Under the pieces are notes generated by a model. It saw nothing but the letters and a program-made list of their open reading frames with translations. It had not been told where the DNA came from and searched no databases. Below are positions 33,829 through 41,858 of a DNA stretch of 64,000 nucleotides, piece by piece; positions within the stretch are counted from its first letter, which is position 1, and the number at the start of each line of letters is the position of its first letter. The DNA lies in NCBI RefSeq assembly GCF_900104155.1, contig NZ_FMYB01000006.1:13014-77013 (forward strand), written 5' to 3'. The stretch is from Butyrivibrio sp. INlla16. Lineage in GTDB: Bacteria; Bacillota; Clostridia; Lachnospirales; Lachnospiraceae. A program made the translations under genes and the position numbers.

Positions 33829-34674
33829 TCAATTATTGCCTCTCTCATGCATTTTTTGATAGTAAAATATGTACTGCTGTATGATGCCGGCGTTTTCACC
33901 ATATTCCGGAAACGGATTGACTCCGCCAAACTCTTCATTGATAGCACGTTCAATCCAGACATCCACCGGGGCTCTGCCCATTCTGGCATATGCAAAAAGG
34001 CAGATGCAATTGGACACCTTTTTTCCTACTCCGTGAACTTCCATGAGTTTCTCAAAAAGAGTTTCATCATCGAGGGAATCTATTGCTTCTAGGTCGATAT
34101 CACCATTGCAGACTTTTCTGATTGCATCGAGCACGTAGGGAGCCCTGTAACCAAGCCCGCACTCCTTCAGATCTTCAAGGGTCGCCGTTGCCATCTGATA
34201 AGCGGTGGGGAAGGCGTAGATTTCGGTATCGTCTTGCTGGGTCTGACCTGCTGTAGTTACTCTTGTTCCAAATTTTCTGGAAACGGCCTCTACCGCGCTA
34301 GATATTGCCGGGATGCTCTTTCTCTGCGAAATTATGAAGGATATCAGCATCTCCCACTTATCTTGTTTTAGGATTCTGAGGCCTCTACCAAAATCGATGG
34401 CTTTATCTGAAAATGCGTATTTTCCGCGCTCTTTTTTGGATATGTCCGCATAATTTCTTTCGAAATCAAAGTATGGTTCCCAAATGGATTTCCACTCCTC
34501 TTCAGAGCAGGAAACTTCGTAGGTGTTTGCCTTATCATATAGTTTTTTAATGTGTACTACATTCTCGCCGGTAATAAATCTGAATATCCCGGGAGCCGTT
34601 TCTTTTACGCGGAAACACTGTCCGCTCAGCTGTATTTTCTTAAGGTCGAAATCATCTGTAATTGTTATGTTCAT
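33829..34674 (-). CDS. ogg: 8-oxoguanine/HhH-GPD DNA glycosylase
   Basis: A 281-aa base-excision repair enzyme. The helix-hairpin-helix and catalytic lysine lie in VHGVGKKVSNCICLFA, and the catalytic Asp follows in APVDVWIERAI. The N-terminal beta-domain (FDLKKIQLSGQCFRVKE) and WEMLISFIISQRKSIPAI match the OGG1/AlkA-type N-terminal OGG domain. Products of this family remove oxidised guanine. The ribosome site is weak (GGAG at some distance). It is followed by the GH114-like gene 12 bases away, apparently the first gene of a three-gene group with thiN. Confidence 0.92.
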   Translation of the reverse strand: MNITITDDFDLKKIQLSGQCFRVKETAPGIFRFITGENVVHIKKLYDKANTYEVSCSEEEWKSIWEPYFDFERNYADISKKERGKYAFSDKAIDFGRGLRILKQDKWEMLISFIISQRKSIPAISSAVEAVSRKFGTRVTTAGQTQQDDTEIYAFPTAYQMATATLEDLKECGLGYRAPYVLDAIRKVCNGDIDLEAIDSLDDETLFEKLMEVHGVGKKVSNCICLFAYARMGRAPVDVWIERAINEEFGGVNPFPEYGENAGIIQQYIFYYQKMHERGNN

Positions 34675-34708
34675 ATTATGCTTGTATTACTCCATTAATT
34701 TATAATCT

Positions 34709-34735
34709 GAAAGGGCTGGATTTTCCAGCCCTTTC
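34709..34735 (-). terminator. Strong hairpin after the MglB-like gene
   Basis: A perfect 12-bp stem GAAAGGGCTGGA/TCCAGCCCTTTC with a three-base loop. The U tract on the minus-strand transcript is poor, so termination may be partial. Confidence 0.65.
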
Positions 34736-34769
34736 AATAATATTCATATCACTAATCATCCAAGTCCAA

Positions 34770-35864
34770 TCACTTCACTGCATCCAATATCTTCTGTGCA
34801 TTATCACTTGTGATCTTTACGTAGTCGCAGCCGATATAGTTCTCGTTGCTCTGGCCTTTGATGTAGTTGATAGCTGCGTCGGCGGCACTGTGAGCCTGTG
34901 AGAAATGATCATTAAAGACTGTTCCTGTCATCTTGCCGTCGATAACATCTTCAAGGGCTTCCACAAGGGCATCCACACCTACAAGATAGATGTCGGTTCC
35001 GACTGTTCTGCCGGCATCTTCGATGGATTCAAGGGCGCCGAGGGCCATTGCATCGTTGTTGCAGAATACAACTTCAGTCTCGGGATGAGCCTCAAGTGCA
35101 TCAGCAACAAGATTCTTTGCCTGCTGCTTATCCCAGTTGCCGACTCCGCTTGTAAGGCAGTTAACATCCATTCCTGCGTCCTGAAGTGCCTTTATTGAAA
35201 AGTCTGTGCGATACTGTGCGTCGATATTCTCAGGATCGCCCTGTATCATGATATAGTCGACTTTACCATTCTTGTTCATGTCAATTGTATCCATACCAAG
35301 ATCTGAGATGATCTCGCCCTGATAGGTTCCGGATTGGCGGGCATCACAACCTACATAGCATACCTTCCAGTTGTTATCTCTCCATCTCTGTTCTTCTTTG
35401 TTATCGGGCTCACGGTTAATGTATACAAGCGGAATATTGGCACCGACTACGAGATCAGTTATATCGGAAGCTGATGAAGTACTTACCGGATTCACAATGA
35501 GTACGTCCACTCCGTTCTTTATGAAATCCTGAATCTGTGCTGTCTGCACTGCCTGATTACCCTCGCTATCAACTATGCTTACGTTGTCAGCGGAAAATCC
35601 CTGTGCAACCATGTAGCTTTTAAGCTCATTTCTGAAAAGAGACATAAAATCATCGTCGAACTGATAGATGCAAATTCCAACCTTCTTATCAATAAGGCTG
35701 GCTGCTTTGGCATCATTTCCGCCTGCAGCTGTAGTAGTATTGTTCTCTGAAGAAGTCTGCTGTGTTCCTGCTGTCTCATTGTTTGTATTACCTGATGAAC
35801 AGCCTGATATCATCGATACCATAAGTGCTGTCACGATCATAATACTTACCAGTTTATTTTTCAT
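34770..35864 (-). CDS. Galactose/glucose-type sugar-binding lipoprotein (MglB-like)
   Basis: A 364-aa binding protein of the CUT2 class. The lipobox is SMISGC (Cys near 22), followed by a Ser/Thr/Asn linker. The mature domain opens KKVGICIYQFDDDFMSLF, with VDVLIVNPVSTSSASDITD, PLVYINREPD, the AQYRTDFSIKALQDAG stretch and VVFCNNDAMALGALE, all matching MglB. It has no private permease or ATPase; the nearest CUT2 importer is mmsAB, one gene upstream. It could also act in chemotaxis, as MglB does in enteric bacteria. The ribosome site is AGGAGG. A long dispersed repeat (R7) lies upstream. Confidence 0.9.
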   Translation of the reverse strand: MKNKLVSIMIVTALMVSMISGCSSGNTNNETAGTQQTSSENNTTTAAGGNDAKAASLIDKKVGICIYQFDDDFMSLFRNELKSYMVAQGFSADNVSIVDSEGNQAVQTAQIQDFIKNGVDVLIVNPVSTSSASDITDLVVGANIPLVYINREPDNKEEQRWRDNNWKVCYVGCDARQSGTYQGEIISDLGMDTIDMNKNGKVDYIMIQGDPENIDAQYRTDFSIKALQDAGMDVNCLTSGVGNWDKQQAKNLVADALEAHPETEVVFCNNDAMALGALESIEDAGRTVGTDIYLVGVDALVEALEDVIDGKMTGTVFNDHFSQAHSAADAAINYIKGQSNENYIGCDYVKITSDNAQKILDAVK

Positions 35865-35887
35865 AATATTGTTGTCCTCCTGTTTTA

Positions 35888-35982
35888 CCCCTCATCCGGC
35901 ACTTCGTGCCACCTGTCTTCGCTCCGCTTCGGTCCGCGCTGAACCGACGTCCCCCGGACGTCGAGCGCCCCAAGGGGAAGGC
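35888..35982 (-). repeat. Dispersed intergenic hairpin repeat, long copy R7
   Basis: Long form, nearly identical to R6 although it stands 9 kb away in an unrelated gene context. It fills the gap between the GGDEF gene stop and the MglB-like gene. Confidence 0.9.
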
Positions 35983-35992
35983 TTCATATTGT

Positions 35993-37387
35993 TCAATACT
36001 TCTTCTCCGGATACTTCTCGTAGAATGCTTCCTTCTCGCGAAGCATCTGTTTATTCGCATGGCGGAGAGAGCGTCTGATGTCTCCCTCAGTGTCGTCATA
36101 CTCATACCCTATAGCAAAATAGACTCCGTCAGGATCGCTGCACCTCTCGCGCAGCTTCTCAATCTTATCTGTAAATTCAGTCTTATCTATGTTCTCGCAG
36201 ACAATAGAAAACTCCTCGCCGCTGGATCTGAAGACCTCTGTTTCATCGAAGATTTCTCTGAGGATCTGACCCGCTTTTTCAAGAGCCTTATTTCCGGCGT
36301 CATGTCCGTTTTTCTCATTCAGATACTGAAGGCCGTTCATCATGCAAAACGCAACGCCAAAGGGCTCTTTTTTCCACTTAAGGAGCTCGGCAAATTCGTC
36401 CACTGTGCGATTCATAGCCGCTCTGTTTCTAACACCCGTGAGCAAATCAACGCTTGTCAGCCACTCAAGGCGCTTTAAGAACTGGCTGTTAGCCATCTCC
36501 GATGACAGGAAAACCGAGAGAATCTCCAGTGTATCCTTTATCATGTTTGCATTATCAACGTTAAAGTTTGTAAGAAGAATATATCCCACGGTCTCAAGCC
36601 TTTGCTTTAAAGGCACCAGGCAGAGACTTTCAGCGTTTTCGCTCTTTAAAACCTTCGCCCACCTGGGAGCAATCTCTTCGATTCTTTCTATCTCCGCTTT
36701 ATTTCTCATGATAAAGCAGTCACTCTCACCGACGATCTCACCCCAGGATTCCGCTATGTCATAATGAACCTTCATATAAATCTGCTCAGCCCAGAGAATT
36801 CCTTCCTTATGGTCCTGACTGATTATCTCAGCCTTTTTCTTTTCTTTATTCAGGGAAATTACGCATACGGAAGAAGCATCCGTAAACTCGCGAATGTCCT
36901 TAATTACCTGTCCCAGATTGGTCTTAAAATCGTGATCCGTACGAAGCTCAAGGCAGCTCTTTATCACAAATCCCGCAATTATCGGCGACAGAGATGAAAA
37001 CTTGCCGGCATCCATTTCCTTTGTAAGCTCATAGATATACTGGCAATATCCAACGCTTTCGTCCTCCTCCTGTTTTAGCGGCAGAATTATGTTGTCTGTC
37101 CAAACTCCCAGGGACTTTGTGGTATCTACATAGTTGTGGAATTTTTCTCCCTCAAAAGCAGCCTTAATGCACATATTTTCAAATTCCGGCTCCTTTGGAA
37201 GATATTTGGTATAGGAATCTCCCTCCACATTTTCTCCGGTCATGCTGAACTTATCATTAGCAGCAAAAATCTGGACATCCTTTGCAGTTCCATCCTCATT
37301 TCTTGTAACTGCCAAAATTGCACACGGATTCTCAACAGATTCAGCTATAATCTTGTACTTATCATACGTGCTGCATGCCGGATTCAT
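35993..37387 (-). CDS. PAS-GAF-GGDEF protein with degenerate cyclase motif
   Basis: A 464-aa soluble protein. Residues about 1-120 look like a PAS domain (ESVENPCAILAVTRN), 120-295 like a GAF domain, and 305-455 are a GGDEF fold starting DLLTGVRNRAAMN. The signature loop reads FRSSGEEF (SGEEF in place of GGDEF). The metal-binding DxD of active cyclases is replaced (CMMNGLQYLNEKNGHDAGN), so cyclic-di-GMP synthesis is doubtful; it may be a nucleotide-binding receptor. The start follows AGGAGGT. It sits alone between the importer terminator and the MglB-like gene and may share a message with the latter. Confidence 0.85.
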   Translation of the reverse strand: MNPACSTYDKYKIIAESVENPCAILAVTRNEDGTAKDVQIFAANDKFSMTGENVEGDSYTKYLPKEPEFENMCIKAAFEGEKFHNYVDTTKSLGVWTDNIILPLKQEEDESVGYCQYIYELTKEMDAGKFSSLSPIIAGFVIKSCLELRTDHDFKTNLGQVIKDIREFTDASSVCVISLNKEKKKAEIISQDHKEGILWAEQIYMKVHYDIAESWGEIVGESDCFIMRNKAEIERIEEIAPRWAKVLKSENAESLCLVPLKQRLETVGYILLTNFNVDNANMIKDTLEILSVFLSSEMANSQFLKRLEWLTSVDLLTGVRNRAAMNRTVDEFAELLKWKKEPFGVAFCMMNGLQYLNEKNGHDAGNKALEKAGQILREIFDETEVFRSSGEEFSIVCENIDKTEFTDKIEKLRERCSDPDGVYFAIGYEYDDTEGDIRRSLRHANKQMLREKEAFYEKYPEKKY

Positions 37388-37463
37388 CAGGATACCTCCT
37401 ATCCTCGTAGTTATGATTATTTTACCATACTTTTTAACGAGAAATAGTTAAATAATCATAAAC

Positions 37464-37494
37464 AAGCCTCTCCCCGTTTAAAGGGAGAGGCCTT
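37464..37494 (-). terminator. Terminator after mmsB
   Basis: The stem is AAGGCCTCTCCC paired with GGGAGAGGCTT on the minus strand, followed by TTGTTTATGATTATTT. It closes the chvE-mmsA-mmsB operon. Confidence 0.8.
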
Positions 37495-37543
37495 GAAATT
37501 CATTTCATTTATTTGAAAAATCGGGCATTTTCCAATATCAAAA

Positions 37544-38734
37544 TCAGTTCTTAACGATCATCTTACCGCCACGCTTTGATACAACGTCGAAGATAACGGC
37601 TGCAAGAAGAACGACACCCTTAACCACCTTCTGCATGTTGGCATCAACACCCATAAGTGACATACCAAGGTTGATAACACCCATAAGAACCGCACCGACG
37701 ATAACTCCGGGAACAGTACCAATTCCGCCGTATGCAGATGCACCACCGATGAAGCAGGATCCGATAGCGTCCATCTCGTAGTTCTGACCATATGTAGGCT
37801 GAGCTGATGTAAGACGAGCGATTGTGATCATTCCTGCAAGTGCTGCAAGGAATCCCATGTTTGTGTATGCAAGGAAGTAAACTCTGTTTGTATTGATACC
37901 TGAAAGCTTTGTAGCCTTCTCGTTACCACCTACTGCGTAGAAGTAACGTCCAACAGTTGTGTTGTTTGTGATGTAACCGTAAACAAGTACTACGATGAGA
38001 ACCCAGATGAGAACTGTAGGAATACCCTTGTGCTGTGCAAGCTTGTAAGCGAAGAGAACGATTACAGCTGAGATAACAACAAGCTTTCCAACAAATGCTC
38101 CGAAGTGTTCTACGTCATAATTCTTCTTGGATCTCTGAATACGTGATGAAACCTGAAGAACGATGAATACTGCTGTTGCAACAAGTCCACCAAAGAGACA
38201 TGTAAGGTTAAGTGTTCCGTTTCCGAAGATGTCGTGGATATAGCAGTCAGCACCGCCACCGAAAAGGTTAACGAATGTTGTCTTATCCTTGATGGAAACT
38301 GTAAGTCCGTTAAGTACTACGTTTGAAAGTCCTCTGAAAACAAGCATTCCTGCAAGTGTTACGATGAAAGGAGGAATTCTAACAAATGCGATCCAGAATC
38401 CCTGGAAAGCACCGATTGCTGTACCAAGAGCAATCATGATAAGAATTGCAAGCGGAATCGGGATGTTCATGTTAACCATGAGAGTCGCACCAACCGCACC
38501 TACGAAGCAGACAACCGATCCAACTGAAAGATCGATGTTACCACCGGTTAAGATACACAGGAGCATACCTGTTGCAAGTACGAACACATAAGCGTTCTGT
38601 GAAATCAAGTTACTAACGTTCATGGGAAGCAGAATTGCTCCGCCTGTTCTCCATGAGAAGAATGCAACTACTATGATGAGTACGATGATCATAGTATTTT
38701 TCTTTAAAAAGCCAAGAACCTGGTCCTTATTCAT
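37544..38734 (-). CDS. mmsB: Multiple-sugar ABC permease (CUT2, MmsB/GguB-like)
   Basis: A 396-aa membrane permease with about ten to twelve helices, longer than RbsC and matching the XylH/GguB/MmsB group. Family features are GGNIDLSVGSVVCFVGA, PPFIVTLAGMLVFRGL and GGNEKATKLSGINTNRV. The last region ISSIGGASAYGG-like reads GSCFIGGASAYGGIGTVPG. The start codon overlaps the ATPase stop (TAATG). It forms the channel for xylose, arabinose, glucose or galactose-type monosaccharides with MmsA and ChvE. It ends before a clear terminator. Confidence 0.95.
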   Translation of the reverse strand: MNKDQVLGFLKKNTMIIVLIIVVAFFSWRTGGAILLPMNVSNLISQNAYVFVLATGMLLCILTGGNIDLSVGSVVCFVGAVGATLMVNMNIPIPLAILIMIALGTAIGAFQGFWIAFVRIPPFIVTLAGMLVFRGLSNVVLNGLTVSIKDKTTFVNLFGGGADCYIHDIFGNGTLNLTCLFGGLVATAVFIVLQVSSRIQRSKKNYDVEHFGAFVGKLVVISAVIVLFAYKLAQHKGIPTVLIWVLIVVLVYGYITNNTTVGRYFYAVGGNEKATKLSGINTNRVYFLAYTNMGFLAALAGMITIARLTSAQPTYGQNYEMDAIGSCFIGGASAYGGIGTVPGVIVGAVLMGVINLGMSLMGVDANMQKVVKGVVLLAAVIFDVVSKRGGKMIVKN

Positions 38735-40284
38735 TATTTAACCTCCTTATTTCCGGATGACTGTAAAATCTTAGCCATAATCTTTTCCTGAGTAGCTTCT
38801 TTTCCATCGAGCTCTCCTACCATTCTGCCTTCGTTCATGATATAAATTCTGTCACACATACCAAGGATTTCGGGAAGCTCTGAAGAAATCATAATTACTG
38901 ATTTGCCCTCAGCTACCAGCTGGTTGATGATGCAGTAGATTTCGTATTTAGCACCTACGTCGATACCTCTTGTAGGCTCATCAAGTATAAGAATATCAGG
39001 GTCTGCGAACATCCACTTTGCAAGAAGTACCTTCTGCTGGTTACCACCGGAGAGGTTTCCTACGTTCTGTTCTACTGAAGGAGCCTTAGTCTTAAGCTTC
39101 TCCTTGTAGTCTACTGCTACACTGTATTCCTTATCTTTATCAATTACTGTCTTCTTACTTACCGCATCAAGATTAGCAAGTGTTGTGTTAATCTTGATCG
39201 GGTTTGTCAGGATAAGTCCGTTACCCTTTCTGTCCTCAGTAACATATGCAAGCTTGTGCTTGATTGCATCCTGTACAGTATTGAGGTGAACTTCCTGTCC
39301 TTTTATGAAAAGCTGTCCGGAGATGTTGTCTCCATAACTCTTTCCGAATACGCTCATTGCAAGCTCGGTACGGCCTGCACCCATGAGTCCTGATATGCCG
39401 AGTACTTCACCCTTCTTAACGTGAATGCTGACATCTTTAACAACTTTTCTATCGCTATATAAAGGATGGTAAACATTCCAATTCTTTACTTCCATCATGA
39501 CTTCGTCGCCGACATGGTGTTCTCTCTTCGGGAAACGGTCTGCTATTTCACGACCAACCATGCCCTTGATGATTCTGTCTTCTGAGAAATCATCAACGCC
39601 CTTCGTCAGTGTCTCGATTGTAGAACCGTCACGGATAACCGTAATCTTATCTGCAACGTAAGAGACCTCGTTGAGCTTATGAGAGATGATGATTGATGTA
39701 AGTCCCTGCTCCTTCTTGAGCTTAAGCATAAGATCAAGCAGAGCCTTGGAATCTGTCTCATTAAGTGATGATGTAGGCTCATCGAGAATAAGAAGTCTTG
39801 CATTCTTTGACAGTGCTTTTGCAATCTCAACAAGCTGCTGTTTACCAACACCTATATCCTTAATCTGTGTCTGTGCGCTATCCGGTAATCCAACGATATC
39901 AAGATATTTGCGAGCAAGATCGCTGGTCTCATTCCAGTTAATCTTAAACTTAGCTCCTCTCTCGTTTCCGAGGAACATGTTCTCCGCAATTGTCATGTAA
40001 GGAATAAGTGCAAGCTCCTGATGGATAATAACTATTCCTTTTCCTTCACTGTCCTTAATGTCGTTAAACTGGCACACATTTCCGTCATATATAATATCGC
40101 CCTCGTAGGTTCCGTACGGATATATGCCACTAAGAACATTCATCAGTGTAGATTTTCCTGCTCCATTTTCACCTACCAGTGCGTGAATTTCGCCTTCTTC
40201 AACCTGGAGATTTACGTTGTCCAGGGCTTTCACACCGGGGAAGGTTTTGGTGATATTTTTCATTTCCAGTAATATCTTCGCCAA
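38734..40284 (-). CDS. mmsA: Multiple-sugar ABC ATPase (CUT2, MmsA/GguA-like)
   Basis: A 516-aa protein with two ABC domains in tandem. The first has Walker [10 protein letters not shown] and Walker [12 protein letters not shown]. The second has a degenerate Walker A (GLMGAGRTE) and signature [14 protein letters not shown], as normal in CUT2 ATPases. It starts with TTG at 40284, seven bases after AGGAGGGG; no in-frame ATG precedes the conserved domain. The TTG start and the hairpin between chvE and mmsA both suggest lower output than the binding protein. Confidence 0.95.
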   Translation of the reverse strand: MAKILLEMKNITKTFPGVKALDNVNLQVEEGEIHALVGENGAGKSTLMNVLSGIYPYGTYEGDIIYDGNVCQFNDIKDSEGKGIVIIHQELALIPYMTIAENMFLGNERGAKFKINWNETSDLARKYLDIVGLPDSAQTQIKDIGVGKQQLVEIAKALSKNARLLILDEPTSSLNETDSKALLDLMLKLKKEQGLTSIIISHKLNEVSYVADKITVIRDGSTIETLTKGVDDFSEDRIIKGMVGREIADRFPKREHHVGDEVMMEVKNWNVYHPLYSDRKVVKDVSIHVKKGEVLGISGLMGAGRTELAMSVFGKSYGDNISGQLFIKGQEVHLNTVQDAIKHKLAYVTEDRKGNGLILTNPIKINTTLANLDAVSKKTVIDKDKEYSVAVDYKEKLKTKAPSVEQNVGNLSGGNQQKVLLAKWMFADPDILILDEPTRGIDVGAKYEIYCIINQLVAEGKSVIMISSELPEILGMCDRIYIMNEGRMVGELDGKEATQEKIMAKILQSSGNKEVK

Positions 40285-40420
40285 GTTAACCCCTCCTTTT
40301 CCAAATTATATTCTTCATTGTTTAAAACACCCTAATTCCATTCTTCTATTGTTTGTTGCCTTGCTTATTACATAAGTAGTTCACCGGACTAAAACTGCTC
40401 GCCAGTGAATTTCTCAATAT

Positions 40421-40450
40421 TTGGGCGGGTCCTGTTCGAACCCGCCCGAA
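40421..40450 (-). other. GC-rich stem-loop between chvE and mmsA
   Basis: GGGCGGGT (40423-40430) pairs with ACCCGCCC (40440-40447). There is no U run, so it is more likely a message stabiliser or partial terminator that keeps the binding protein more abundant than the ATPase. Confidence 0.65.
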
Positions 40451-40467
40451 AGATAATTCAGTTCAAA

Positions 40468-41670
40468 TTACTTGAGGTCGTCCTCTGTGTAGTAACCAGA
40501 GTCGATAAGAAGCTCTTTGTAGTTGTTAACGTCTGCAAATACAGGCTCGCAAAGGTATGAAGGAATAACTCCTGTGCCGTTGTCGTATGTCTTTGTATCG
40601 TTAACAGGTGCTTCTGTGCCCTTCATGATAGCGTCAACCATCTCAACTGTCTTAGCTGCGAGGTCACGAGTATCCTTGAAGATAGACATTGACTGCTTAC
40701 CAGCGATCATGTTCTTAACGTTTGCTACGTCACAGTCCTGACCAGTGATGATCGGCCAATCGCCTGTGTAGTTAGCCTCGAGTGAGTTTGTAACACCGAG
40801 TGCTGTGGAGTCGTTAGAGCAAAGAACTGCGTCAAGCTTTGTGCCATCTGCATAGTTAGCAGAGATGATAGCATCCATTCTGGACTGTGCTGTCTCTGTT
40901 GCCCAGTTAGCTGTTGCAACGTTATCGAAGTCAACCTGACCAGACTTAACAACGAGCTTACCCTCGTCGATATAAGGCTTAAGAACGTCTACAGCACCGT
41001 TGTAGAAGAACTTAGCGTTGTTGTCACCGGGATCTCCTGTGAAGATCTCAAGGTTGAAAGGACCATCAGCGTTGTCAAGATCAAGCTGATCTCTGATGTA
41101 CTCACCCTGCTTTGTACCTACCATGTAGTTATCGAATGTTGCATAGTAGCTAACAGCGTCTGAGTTCATGATAAGACGGTCATAAGCGATAACAGGAATG
41201 TTTGCTTCCTTAGCCTGTGCAAGAACTGTTCCAAGTGAATCACCATCGATTGATGCGATAACCAGAACCTGTGCACCTGAGCTGATCATGTTCTCGATCT
41301 GAGAAACCTGAGTTGCGATATCGTTTGATGCATACTGAAGGTCTACTTCATAGCCAGCGTCCTTGAGCTGAGCTTCCATGTTTGCGCCGTCCTGGTTCCA
41401 TCTCTGGAGATCCTTAGTAGGCATTGCAACGCCAACCTTGCCGCCGCCTGCTGCAGTTGTATCAGCAGCTGCTTCCTCAGTTGCCTCTTCTGCAGGAGCC
41501 TCAGCAGCTTCCTCAGTTGCCTCTTCTGCAGGAGCCTCAGCAGCTTCTTCTGTAGCTGTCTCAGCTGTGTCAGTAGTAGCAGGAGCAGATGTGTTTCCGC
41601 CGCCGCATCCAACAAGCAGTGATGCAGCCATTGCTACTGAAAGAAAAGTACTAACAAGTTTTCTCTTCAT
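40468..41670 (-). CDS. chvE: Multiple-sugar-binding lipoprotein (ChvE-like)
   Basis: A 400-aa binding protein for the MmsAB importer. The lipobox is SLLVGCG (Cys near 22). A Thr/Glu/Ala/Pro linker (about 25-80) contains a perfect DNA tandem repeat. The mature domain opens GKVGVAMPTKDLQRWNQDG, then LVIASIDGDSLGTVLAQAKE, PVIAYDRLIMNSDAVSYYATFD and LCSNDSTALGVTNSL, as in ChvE/XylF proteins. It has its own promoter and a hairpin leader, directly after the terminator of the sensor operon, so it is a likely target of the YesN-type regulator. Confidence 0.95.
   Translation of the reverse strand: MKRKLVSTFLSVAMAASLLVGCGGGNTSAPATTDTAETATEEAAEAPAEEATEEAAEAPAEEATEEAAADTTAAGGGKVGVAMPTKDLQRWNQDGANMEAQLKDAGYEVDLQYASNDIATQVSQIENMISSGAQVLVIASIDGDSLGTVLAQAKEANIPVIAYDRLIMNSDAVSYYATFDNYMVGTKQGEYIRDQLDLDNADGPFNLEIFTGDPGDNNAKFFYNGAVDVLKPYIDEGKLVVKSGQVDFDNVATANWATETAQSRMDAIISANYADGTKLDAVLCSNDSTALGVTNSLEANYTGDWPIITGQDCDVANVKNMIAGKQSMSIFKDTRDLAAKTVEMVDAIMKGTEAPVNDTKTYDNGTGVIPSYLCEPVFADVNNYKELLIDSGYYTEDDLK
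41471..41542 (-). repeat. Perfect 36-bp tandem duplication in the chvE linker
   Basis: Units at 41471-41506 and 41507-41542 are identical, with a degenerate third unit following. Each encodes a 12-residue Ala/Glu/Pro/Thr segment of the wall-spanning linker. In-frame expansion would change linker length. Confidence 0.9.
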
Positions 41671-41703
41671 TTTTGTTTCCCTCCCTATTGAGAAATTATC
41701 TTG

Positions 41704-41759
41704 CGGGGATTTGTTCCCCGTCGTTTACGAGTATTACTCTAACATAAAAGGAATAGCAA
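41704..41759 (-). promoter_or_regulatory. chvE promoter and leader hairpin
   Basis: On the minus strand TTGCTA (41759-41754), a 17-base spacer and TAATAC (41736-41731) form a plausible promoter. A small stem CGGGGA/TCCCCG (41704-41720) lies in the leader, about 35 bases before the start. Confidence 0.5.
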
Positions 41760-41802
41760 TGATTTACGATGTTCTTCAAATTTTTATAATTAAAAAGGCG
41801 CA

Positions 41803-41841
41803 CAAAAAGACCCGTCTAGCATTTTTTTGCTATACGGGTCT
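41803..41841 (-). terminator. Strong terminator after the sensor operon
   Basis: The stem AGACCCGTATAGCA pairs with TGCTAGACGGGTCT (one mismatch), followed by TTTTTG on the minus-strand transcript. It separates the sensor operon from chvE. Confidence 0.9.
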
Positions 41842-41858
41842 CACATTTTTAATTTGTG

